Positions 25,302 through 32,428 of a stretch of 64,000 bases of DNA are shown piece by piece. This DNA comes from Phycisphaeraceae bacterium (lineage in GTDB: Bacteria; Planctomycetota; Phycisphaerae; Phycisphaerales; Phycisphaeraceae): assembly GCA_020849625.1 (NCBI GenBank), contig JADLFV010000128.1, positions 20,071 to 84,070 of the forward strand, in the 5' to 3' direction. The position numbers and the translations under genes were made by a program. Every line of letters starts with the position of its first letter. The first letter of the stretch is position 1. The notes under the pieces were generated by a model, which did not search any database, was not told where the DNA came from, and saw only the letters and a program-made list of their open reading frames with translations.

Positions 25302-26051
25302 ATGGCCGGCCACAGCCACTGGGCCAACATCAAGTACAAGAAAGCCGCCCGCGACGCCAAACGGGGCAAGGCCTGGAGCAAGTGCGCCCGTGCCATCATC
25401 GTGGCTGCCAGGACCGGCGGCGGCGATCCGGCCCAGAACATCACCTTGCGCTACGCCATCGACGACGCCAAGGCTGTCAACATGCCCCGCGACACTATCG
25501 AGAACGCCATCAAAAAAGGCACCGGCGATCTCGAAGGCGTGGTTTACGAATCGACCCTCTACGAAGGCTATGGCCCGGCGGGCGTGGCGGTGATGATGGA
25601 AATCCTGACCGACAATCGCAACCGCACCGCCGGCGAAATCCGCAAAATATTTGAACGCTGCGGGGGCAACCTAGGGTCCACCGGCTGCGTGGCGTACCTG
25701 TTTTCCAGCAAAGGACAGGTGTTCGTGGCCAAGAGCGGCGCCGAAGAAGAGAAAGTCATGGAGACCGCGCTCGAAGCCGGCGCTGAAGACGTGACCGATG
25801 AGGGCGAAACCTGGCAGGTGCTCAGCGAGCCGACCGACTTCATCGCCGTGCGCGACGCCCTAAAGGCGGCCGGCTTCACCATGGAGTCGTCCGGCATCAA
25901 CATGATCCCCGCAACCACCGTGCAACTCGACAGCCATGACGCCCAGAAAGTTCTCAAGCTTGTCGAAGCGCTCGAGGATCATGACGACGTGCAGAAGGTG
26001 CACGCCAACTTCGATATTCCCGACGATGTGCTGGCTTCACTCGAATCGTAG
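25302..26051 (+). CDS. yebC: YebC/PmpR-family protein (TACO1 type)
   Basis: 249 residues. The start MAGHSHWANIKYKK is diagnostic, so the ATG at 25302 is secure. Other blocks: GGGDPAQNITLRYAIDDAKA, MPRDTIENAIKKGTG, YEGYGPAGVAVMME and RCGGNLGSTGCVAYLF. YebC proteins were described as transcription factors; more recent work on bacterial and mitochondrial members ties them to translation, especially of proline-rich stretches. Length and domains are normal. In many bacteria yebC is next to ruvC; here it is not. Confidence 0.96.
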   Translation: MAGHSHWANIKYKKAARDAKRGKAWSKCARAIIVAARTGGGDPAQNITLRYAIDDAKAVNMPRDTIENAIKKGTGDLEGVVYESTLYEGYGPAGVAVMMEILTDNRNRTAGEIRKIFERCGGNLGSTGCVAYLFSSKGQVFVAKSGAEEEKVMETALEAGAEDVTDEGETWQVLSEPTDFIAVRDALKAAGFTMESSGINMIPATTVQLDSHDAQKVLKLVEALEDHDDVQKVHANFDIPDDVLASLES

Positions 26052-26073
26052 AGCATTTGTCCGGGCACACAAT

Positions 26074-26109
26074 GTCCGGCTCTGTCCGAGCCGGGGTCTA
26101 TGACCCCGG
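26074..26109. repeat. Palindromic element with CCGGGGTCTATGACCCCGG
   Basis: Two abutting hairpins: GTCCGGCTCTGTCCGAGCCGG and CCGGGGTCTATGACCCCGG overlap by a few bases (quoted separately, each an inverted repeat). A close relative lies inside the MFS-PlsC coding sequence at 53787-53832. Confidence 0.8.
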
Positions 26110-26130
26110 TGCATCAACAAGGGGGTTCAC

Positions 26131-27492
26131 ATGCCGCGCTGCCTGTCTCGATGCACGGTCCTGCTGCTGTCGCTGTTCGCTGCTCCCACTCTGGCCGCCC
26201 CGCCGCAGGTCGTTTCCACCACGCCGGCCAACGGCGATCTGGCGGTGGACCCCAGCGTCGATCAACTTGTCATCGTGTTTGATCAGGACATGAGCCCTGG
26301 CGGCCGCTCTATGACTGGCGGCGGCGACACATTTCCCAAACTCATCGGCCAACCGGTGTGGCGCGATCCGCGCACCTTCGTCTGGCGCGTGAAACTCGAG
26401 CCGGACCACGAGTACCGCTTCGGCGTCAACTCTCCGTCATATCGCAATTTCAAGAGTGCCGCCGGCGAAAGCTCCGTCCCCTACTTCGTCCACTTCCGCA
26501 CCGCCCCCGATGGCGAGGCCGCTTCAGCGGCCGGATCCCCCGAGGAAAAGCTCACGCCCGAAGCCAACGATGCCGCCATCGCCAAGCTGCGCGAAGCGAT
26601 CACCCAGCGCTACTCCTACCGCGATCGCCTCGGCATCGACTGGAACGCTCTGATCGATGAATACGCTCCCAAGATGCGCGCCGCCACCACGCAGCGCCAG
26701 TTCGCCGCCAGCGTGCTGGCCATTCTCGGGCAGGCCAAAGACAAGCACATCAGTGTCCGCATCGGCGGCGAAACCGTTCCCGCTTTCGTCAATCCCGTGC
26801 GCGTCAACGCCAACGCCCAGGTGCTGCCGAAGATCGTGCCCGGCTGGACGCAACTGGCCGACGGCTTCTACGTGGGTCGCTACGACGATCACATCGGCTA
26901 CCTGCGCATTGACGCCTGGTCGCGCGACACGCCCGTCGGCGCATACATCACCGCCCTGCAGATGCTGGTGCAGAAAGACTGGGCCAAGGCCATGGTCATC
27001 GACGTGCGCTTCAACGGCGGTGGCGACGAGACGATGGCTGCCTTCATCGCCAGCCAGTTCGTCGATCACTCCGTGGTCTACGCCCAGCACGTTTATGCCG
27101 ACCCCGATGCCCCCGGCGGCTTCACGCCCGTCCGCCAGCGCACACTCGATCCGATCCGCTTCGGTGACAGCAAACGCTTTGCCGGCAAAGTGGCCGTGCT
27201 CGTCGGCCCCGCGGTGATGAGCAGTTGTGAAGCGTTCGTGCTGATGATGAAGCAGGATCCCGATTGCAAGACCTTCGGCGATACCACCCAGGGCAGCAGC
27301 GGCAATCCCCGCCCGCACGAACTGGGCAACGGCCTCGCGGTGATTCTGCCCTCGTGGAAATCCATGGACCCGCAGGGCCGCGAGTTTGAAGGCATAGGAT
27401 TGGAGCCGGACGTGAAGGTGTCCGCAACCGAACGTGACTTCGCCGACGCCGACCCGGTGCTGGATGCGGCAATGCAATACCTGCGACAGTAA
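26131..27492 (+). CDS. Exported S41-family peptidase with Ig-like N-terminal domain
   Basis: 453 residues. Signal peptide MPRCLSRCTVLLLSLFAAPTLA, then an SbsA-type Ig-like domain (residues ~25-125: VVSTTPANGDLAVDPSVDQL, PDHEYRFGVNS). Residues ~145-450 form the S41 catalytic core: GYLRIDAW, MVIDVRFNGGGDETM, the nucleophile region GPAVMSSCEAF (S364 the likely nucleophile) and GDTTQGSSGNP. The last block lacks the Lys of CtpA-type enzymes, placing it in the Lys-less group of S41 peptidases, so the proton acceptor must differ. Probably periplasmic or outer-membrane associated. Confidence 0.85.
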   Translation: MPRCLSRCTVLLLSLFAAPTLAAPPQVVSTTPANGDLAVDPSVDQLVIVFDQDMSPGGRSMTGGGDTFPKLIGQPVWRDPRTFVWRVKLEPDHEYRFGVNSPSYRNFKSAAGESSVPYFVHFRTAPDGEAASAAGSPEEKLTPEANDAAIAKLREAITQRYSYRDRLGIDWNALIDEYAPKMRAATTQRQFAASVLAILGQAKDKHISVRIGGETVPAFVNPVRVNANAQVLPKIVPGWTQLADGFYVGRYDDHIGYLRIDAWSRDTPVGAYITALQMLVQKDWAKAMVIDVRFNGGGDETMAAFIASQFVDHSVVYAQHVYADPDAPGGFTPVRQRTLDPIRFGDSKRFAGKVAVLVGPAVMSSCEAFVLMMKQDPDCKTFGDTTQGSSGNPRPHELGNGLAVILPSWKSMDPQGREFEGIGLEPDVKVSATERDFADADPVLDAAMQYLRQ

Positions 27493-27496
27493 AAGG

Positions 27497-27600
27497 GATT
27501 GGTTGATCTGGTGATTTGGCGATTGGGTGATTGATTGTCATACTCAGCGCGATGAGTACCCAAATCACCAAATCACTATATCACTAAATCACCAAATGAC
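27497..27600. repeat. Palindrome of 7/8-base units ending in the acylphosphatase start codon
   Basis: The left arm contains GGTGATT and GGCGATT repeats; the right arm contains CACCAAAT, CACTATAT, CACTAAAT, CACCAAAT, here with an 8-base unit. The ATG of acyP (27596) lies in the final right-arm unit. Confidence 0.9.
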
Positions 27601-27871
27601 TACGATCCGCATCAACGTGCAATTCGTCGGCCGCGTGCAGGGCGTCGGCTTCCGCTACACCACCGTCAACGTGGCCCGCGGCTTCAAGGTCACCGGCTAC
27701 GTGCGGAACATGCTCGACGGCTCCGTGCAATGCGTGGCTGAAGGCGAGCGCGACGAAGTTCGCCGATTCATCGATGCGGTCAATGAGCGCATGAGCAGCT
27801 ACATCCGCAATGCCGACGAGAATGCCGCCGCCGCCACGGGCGAGTTCGACAGCTTCGACGTGCGCTACTGA
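27596..27871 (+). CDS. acyP: Acylphosphatase
   Basis: 91 residues from the ATG at 27596. It hydrolyses acylphosphates such as carbamoyl and acetyl phosphate. The catalytic Arg is in GRVQGVGFRY and the Asn in GYVRNMLDG, both intact. The start codon lies within the right arm of the preceding palindrome, and the next upstream in-frame ATG would add residues translated from the repeat (QITISLNHQ), so the short form is preferred. No good Shine-Dalgarno site is visible, since the repeat occupies that position. Confidence 0.95.
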   Translation: MTTIRINVQFVGRVQGVGFRYTTVNVARGFKVTGYVRNMLDGSVQCVAEGERDEVRRFIDAVNERMSSYIRNADENAAAATGEFDSFDVRY

Positions 27872-28010
27872 CAGCGGCGCAATTGCCGTGTGCCGCCGCG
27901 ATTGAGCCGTCCAACGACCCCCGCAAGTGCGCCACCCACCCCCGGCAACAACCCCATCCCACCCCGCCCGTTTCCCCTGAATTTCCGGGATTTTGCCTGG
28001 TTTTAACAAA

Positions 28011-28031
28011 TCTGTTTTCGCCGAAAACAGA
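28011..28031. repeat. Perfect 21-base palindrome, copy 2
   Basis: Identical to 4989-5009, with core CTGTTTTCGCCGAAAACAG. It lies between the convergent genes acyP and proB. On the minus strand it is followed by ATTTGTTAAAA, only weakly like a terminator tract. Confidence 0.85.
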
Positions 28032-28101
28032 CTAATGGTCAGAGCCTAAAATCAAGCTTGATTCGACTTGCTTGCCTGTGAATGGTTCCTTGTCCTGCCG
28101 C

Positions 28102-29232
28102 CTACTCGCTCAGCACCACCAGGTTGTCGCGGTGGATCACTTCAGCGAAGCCGGCCCGACCGAGGATTTTCTCAAACTGGTTCGAGCGCTGGCCCATGAT
28201 CAGGCGTAGCTCATCGGCGGCGTAGTTGCTCAGGCCGCGGGCCACTTCCTTGCCGGCCGCGTCGCGCACCAGCAGCACGTCGCCGCGCTCGAAGCGCCCG
28301 GTACTGGCGGTGATGCCCGAAGCCAGCAGGCTCTTGCCGCGCTTGGTCAGTGCGGCAGCCGCGCCGTCATCGACGGTCACCGTACCCGCGGGTCGGGCCG
28401 TCAGCCCGATCCAGCGCTGGCGGCTGCTGAGTTTTTCTGATGCCGGGACAAACAGCGTGCCCAGTTGTTCGCCGGCCAGCAGGCGGTGCAGGATGTCCTT
28501 TTCCCTGCCATTGGCGATCACCGCCACTTCACCGGCCTCGGCGACCAGGCGGGCGGCTTCCAGTTTGCTGAGCATCCCGCCGCTGCCCCAGTCGCTGCGG
28601 GCGCCCTGGCCGCGCTTGGCCAGGCTCAGCACTTCGATCACGTCGTCGATGCGATCGATCACCTTGCCCTTCTCATCCAGCAGGCCCGGCACCGTCGTCA
28701 GCAGGACCAGCGCATCGGCCCTCAGGGCGTTGGCGGTCATCGCAGCCAGCAGATCGTTGTCGCCGAAGCGGATCTCATCGACAGCCACCGTGTCGTTTTC
28801 GTTGAGGATCGGAATGCAGTTCAGGTCCAGCAGTTGGCTGATGCAGTTGCGGATATTGAGAAATCGCGCCCGGTGGTCGAAGTCGCTGCGGGTCAGCAGC
28901 ACCTGCCCCACGCGCAGCTTGTGCTCGCCGAGAGCATCGCTCCAGATATCCATCAGCAACCGCTGGCCCACGGCCGCCACCGCCTGGGCCTGCGCCACGT
29001 CACTCGGTCGCCGGCTCAGACCCAGCTCGTGACAGCCGGCCCCGATCGCCCCGCTGCTGACCACCGTCACCTGTTTGCCGTCGGCGTGCAGCTTGGCCAC
29101 CTGCCCCGCCAACGCCCGCAGCGTCACCAGGTCCAGGCCCGGCCCTTTGCTGGGGCGCAGCAGTTGCGTGCCCAGCTTCACCACCAGACGTTGCGCGCCG
29201 GTCAGCCGCGATTGACGAATGTTTTGCGACAT
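28102..29232 (-). CDS. proB: Glutamate 5-kinase
   Basis: 376 residues. It performs the first step of proline synthesis, phosphorylating glutamate. The kinase domain shows VVKLGTQLL, VVSSGAIGAGCHELG, ILNENDTVAVDEIRFGDNDLLAA and the GSGGMLSKLEAAR motif. The C-terminal ~95 residues are a PUA domain (GTVTVDDGAAAALTKRGKSL). All are standard for the long ProB form, which is feedback-inhibited by proline in well-studied bacteria. proA is not adjacent. The gene is downstream of kdtA on the same strand, with a large palindrome between them. Confidence 0.96.
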   Translation of the reverse strand: MSQNIRQSRLTGAQRLVVKLGTQLLRPSKGPGLDLVTLRALAGQVAKLHADGKQVTVVSSGAIGAGCHELGLSRRPSDVAQAQAVAAVGQRLLMDIWSDALGEHKLRVGQVLLTRSDFDHRARFLNIRNCISQLLDLNCIPILNENDTVAVDEIRFGDNDLLAAMTANALRADALVLLTTVPGLLDEKGKVIDRIDDVIEVLSLAKRGQGARSDWGSGGMLSKLEAARLVAEAGEVAVIANGREKDILHRLLAGEQLGTLFVPASEKLSSRQRWIGLTARPAGTVTVDDGAAAALTKRGKSLLASGITASTGRFERGDVLLVRDAAGKEVARGLSNYAADELRLIMGQRSNQFEKILGRAGFAEVIHRDNLVVLSE

Positions 29233-29283
29233 GGCGGGATTTTACACGACGGCGAAAAAATAATTTGGTCACGGATCAACAGA

Positions 29284-29396
29284 CAAAAAAGCTGAGCCCT
29301 GAGGAGGAGTCCGCGACGACGAAGGGCCGGATCGAATGCACAAGCACTGCCCCATCCGGCCCTGCGTCGCCGACTCCTCAGGGCTCGGCTTCGAAT
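29284..29396. repeat. Large imperfect palindrome between kdtA and proB
   Basis: The left arm (from GCTGAGCCCTGAGGA) pairs over about 40 bases with the right arm (ending TCCTCAGGGCTCGGC), with GGGCCGGAT/ATCCGGCCC near the centre. It is not clearly built of 7- or 9-base units. Its right arm encodes the last residues and stop of kdtA (stop at 29378). Confidence 0.85.
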
Positions 29397-30727
29397 TCCA
29401 TGCAAGCCCTCATCCCCTGTCTGTCGCGGCCCCCAAGTGGTGGAAGGTATTTCAACAGCAGGTCGGCGTAGCGCTGCGTGGCGCCGCGGCGGCGGGCGAT
29501 CACTGCCTGGCCATTGGCAGTCAGTTGCGCAGCACGCTCACGGTTTTCCAGCAGTCGCAGCGCGGCGGACATCGGATCATCGCTGACCACGATGCCGTCA
29601 TCGGCCAGAAACGCCTCGACGACCTCAGCGAAGTTGTAGTAGTCGGTCCCCTGCACCGTCGGCTTGCCCAGGGCGATCGGCTCGATGGGATCGGAACCGC
29701 CAAGCCGTTCTTTGGGACAGAACGTGCGCCCCACGATCACCACGTCGGCCAGGGCGTAAGCCTTGCGCAGTTCGCCCATGGTGTCCAGGAGATAGATGTC
29801 GGATGTCGGATGTCGGATGGCGGATGGTTGTGTGCGACGGATGATGCCGGGACACAGAGCGGCCACTTCATCGAAACGCTCGGGCTTGCGCGGCACGATC
29901 ATCAGTTGCACCCCCGGAAGCTTGGCCTCGAGCAGAATCTTTTCTTCACCCGGGCCCGTTGACCCGGCCACGATCAGCGGTTTGTCGCGGTCGATGCCCA
30001 TGTCGGCCGCCAGTTCATCCGCACCCTCGATGGTGACACTTCCGGGGGCGGGGGCGGTGTCCCATTTCATGGTGTCGAGAACGGTGACGGATTGATCGGG
30101 CACGCCCAGGCTGGCGAAGCGCTGGGCATAGTCCTGGGTCTGCACGCCGGCTGCGGTGACCTGGTGGAAAGCGCGATAGATCATGGGGCCGAGGCGCTGA
30201 TAGCGGCGAAAGCTGCGGGCGGTCAATCGGCCGTTGATCACCACCACGGGAATGTTGCGCTGACGGCAGGCCTGCACGAAGTTGGGCCAGACCTCCAGCT
30301 CCATCAGGGCCACGGCATCGGGCCGCACGCGATCGAGCAGGCGGCGGACGGAACCGGTGAAGTCGAAGGGATAGCGAACGATGGAGATTTTGTCGCCGTA
30401 ACGCTGCACAGCCCGGGCGTGGCCGGTGTTGGTGGTGGCGCTGAGGATGATCTGCAGATTGGGGCGGCGTTGCTGAAGCTCGGTGATCAGGGCGGCGGTG
30501 GCGTTGACCTCACCGACGCTGACGGCATGGATCATCAGGCGGCCCCCGGAAGTGTCCCCGGAAGCGCCCCCGGAAGTTGTATTGGATGTCGCCGCCAGCG
30601 CTTGGCCAAACCCGAAGCGACCGGGCCAGTCGGTGCGCCACTTGCCGGTGCGCAGCAGGTTGAAGGCCCAGACGGGCGAGCTGAGCAGTCCGCCGGTGGC
30701 GTAGAGGATGTCGAGGCCTCGCCCCAT
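29378..30727 (-). CDS. kdtA: 3-deoxy-D-manno-octulosonic acid (KDO) transferase
   Basis: 449 residues from the ATG at 30727. It transfers KDO from CMP-KDO to lipid A precursors at the inner membrane. The N-terminus has a hydrophobic anchor region (LDILYATGGLLSSPVWAF). Domain marks: HAVSVGEVNA, SATTNTGHARA, YPFDF and the GT30 C-terminal LGGSDPIEPIALGKPTVQG. Residues ~306-318 (QPSAIRHPTSDIY) are translated from five 7-base repeat units and fill a surface loop; the C-terminal tail comes from the repeat at 29284-29396. CCCCCGGAAG decamers occur four times in the gene. It supports an LPS-type envelope. Confidence 0.93.
   Translation of the reverse strand: MGRGLDILYATGGLLSSPVWAFNLLRTGKWRTDWPGRFGFGQALAATSNTTSGGASGDTSGGRLMIHAVSVGEVNATAALITELQQRRPNLQIILSATTNTGHARAVQRYGDKISIVRYPFDFTGSVRRLLDRVRPDAVALMELEVWPNFVQACRQRNIPVVVINGRLTARSFRRYQRLGPMIYRAFHQVTAAGVQTQDYAQRFASLGVPDQSVTVLDTMKWDTAPAPGSVTIEGADELAADMGIDRDKPLIVAGSTGPGEEKILLEAKLPGVQLMIVPRKPERFDEVAALCPGIIRRTQPSAIRHPTSDIYLLDTMGELRKAYALADVVIVGRTFCPKERLGGSDPIEPIALGKPTVQGTDYYNFAEVVEAFLADDGIVVSDDPMSAALRLLENRERAAQLTANGQAVIARRRGATQRYADLLLKYLPPLGGRDRQGMRACMEFEAEP
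29794..29829. repeat. Heptamer array in frame within kdtA
   Basis: Five units of GATGTCG type (GATGTCG three times, GATGGCG, GATGGTT) in the coding sequence, read in frame as about twelve residues. There is no inverted partner. Confidence 0.9.
30542..30580. repeat. Three CCCCGGAAG copies near the kdtA 5' end
   Basis: Within 39 bases the motifs GCCCCCGGAAGTG, TCCCCGGAAGC and GCCCCCGGAAGTTG follow each other, encoding a Thr/Ser/Gly-rich linker (TSGGASGDTSGG). Confidence 0.85.
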
Positions 30728-30788
30728 GGAATGCACATGCTACACCGCGACCGATGAAGTCACCACGCCGGGCGGTTATGATGCGGGC

Positions 30789-32384
30789 ATGAGCGAGCCG
30801 TTTTACGTCACCACGCCGATTTACTACGTCAACGACAAGCCGCACCTGGGCCACGTTTACACGACCATGATCGCGGACGTGGTGGCTCGCTATCACCGGC
30901 TGCGTGGTGACGACGTGTTTTTCCTGACCGGGGTGGACGAGCACGCCGCCAAGGTGGCTGACAAAGCCGCCGAGAACAACCTGAGTCCGCAGCAGTGGGC
31001 CGACCGCAACGCGGCCGCATTCCGCGAGGTGTTCGAAAAGCTGGAGATGACCAACGACGACTTCGTGCGCACCAGCGAAGACCGTCACAAGCAGAAGGTC
31101 ACCGAGTACGTGGCCGCCCTGCTCAAGAGCGGCGACGTCTATCAGGGCGAATACGAAGGCTGGTACGACGCCGGGCAGGAAGAGTACGTCCCGGAAAACA
31201 AAGCCAAGGCCAGCGAATACAAGAGCGAGGTCAACGGCAAGCCCCTGGTGCGCAAGAGCGAGAAGAATTACTTCTTCAAACTGGAAAAATACCGCGATCA
31301 GGTAATCAGAGCGATTGAAGGCGGTGAGATGGTTGTGAAACCAGATGCCCGCCGCAATGAGATTATTAACCGGCTGGCGGAAGCGAAGGATGTGCCCATC
31401 TCACGCAGCGGGTCCGGGGGTTGGGGCATTCCTATGCCCAACGACCCGAAGCAAACGATCTATGTGTGGATCGACGCCCTGTTCAACTACCTGTCCTACA
31501 TCGATACGCCGGAAAGAAAGCCCTACTGGCAGAGCGGCGCGACGCATTTCATCGCCAAGGACATCCTGTGGTTCCACGCCTCGATATGGCCGGCGATGTT
31601 GATGGCCCTGCGCAAGTGTCCCGGCTATGAATGGGTCAACCTGCCGCGGATGATCTACTCGCACAGCTACTGGGTCAGCGAAACAGGTCAGAAGATGAGC
31701 AAATCGCTGGGTAACTTTCTCGACCCGCAGGCGATTGATAACTACGTCAAGGAGTTCGGCCTCGACGCCCTGCGCTACTTCCTGGCCACCCGCGGCCCCC
31801 TGGGCACCACCGACAGCGCGTTCTCGCCCGACCTGTTCGCCGAGGTTTACAACAGCGACCTAGCGAATACGTTCGGCAATTCCTGCAGTCGCGTGACGAA
31901 CATGATCGGGAAGTATTTCGAGGGGAAGGTGCCGGAATCGCCGGGAGATAATTGGATGCCTGGAAAATCACAGAGATTCAGTGACGTGTTGCGCGCGTAT
32001 GGAAATTTGTACAAGGAAGACAATGCGTCATTAAATCTGTCAAGTTCTGCTCATCGAGGCCTTGAGATCGTGCGTCTCGTTGATTCAACCATTGATATAG
32101 AAGCGCCATTCAAACTAGCCAAAGAACCGGCAAATTTACCACGGGTTGGCAACATTCTTTGTAATTGCCTGGAATCGTTGCGTATTGCATCAATTTTGTT
32201 GTGGCCGTTCATTCCTGATGCCTGTGAACTGTTCTGGGAGCGCATCGGGTGTGATTACGCGGCGCAAATGAAAGCTTCTGATGGCAAAGGCAAACTCGAT
32301 GAGTGGGTCAAATGGGGTCAGTTGAAGCCGGGGCAGCGGGTGGAGACGGGGACGGCGTTGTTTCCACGGTATCAGGTTAAGTAG
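30789..32384 (+). CDS. metG: Methionyl-tRNA synthetase
   Basis: 531 residues from the ATG at 30789. Class I motifs: PIYYVNDKPHLGHVYTT (the HIGH equivalent) and GQKMSKSLGN (KMSKS). The connective-peptide zinc knuckle, normally with two CxxC pairs around GWYC, here reads EGWYDAGQEEYVPE and lacks the cysteines, so this should be a metal-free type. The C-terminal EMAP-like tRNA-binding domain is absent. The last ~430 bases (31900-32330) are clearly less GC-rich than the rest and use different codons, although the anticodon-binding helices look intact. The stop overlaps the first possible start of the GH127 gene. Confidence 0.95.
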   Translation: MSEPFYVTTPIYYVNDKPHLGHVYTTMIADVVARYHRLRGDDVFFLTGVDEHAAKVADKAAENNLSPQQWADRNAAAFREVFEKLEMTNDDFVRTSEDRHKQKVTEYVAALLKSGDVYQGEYEGWYDAGQEEYVPENKAKASEYKSEVNGKPLVRKSEKNYFFKLEKYRDQVIRAIEGGEMVVKPDARRNEIINRLAEAKDVPISRSGSGGWGIPMPNDPKQTIYVWIDALFNYLSYIDTPERKPYWQSGATHFIAKDILWFHASIWPAMLMALRKCPGYEWVNLPRMIYSHSYWVSETGQKMSKSLGNFLDPQAIDNYVKEFGLDALRYFLATRGPLGTTDSAFSPDLFAEVYNSDLANTFGNSCSRVTNMIGKYFEGKVPESPGDNWMPGKSQRFSDVLRAYGNLYKEDNASLNLSSSAHRGLEIVRLVDSTIDIEAPFKLAKEPANLPRVGNILCNCLESLRIASILLWPFIPDACELFWERIGCDYAAQMKASDGKGKLDEWVKWGQLKPGQRVETGTALFPRYQVK

Positions 32385-32428
32385 TGAGCCGCGTCGTGAC
32401 GACGCGGTGGGGCTGGGGCCGGATGTTG

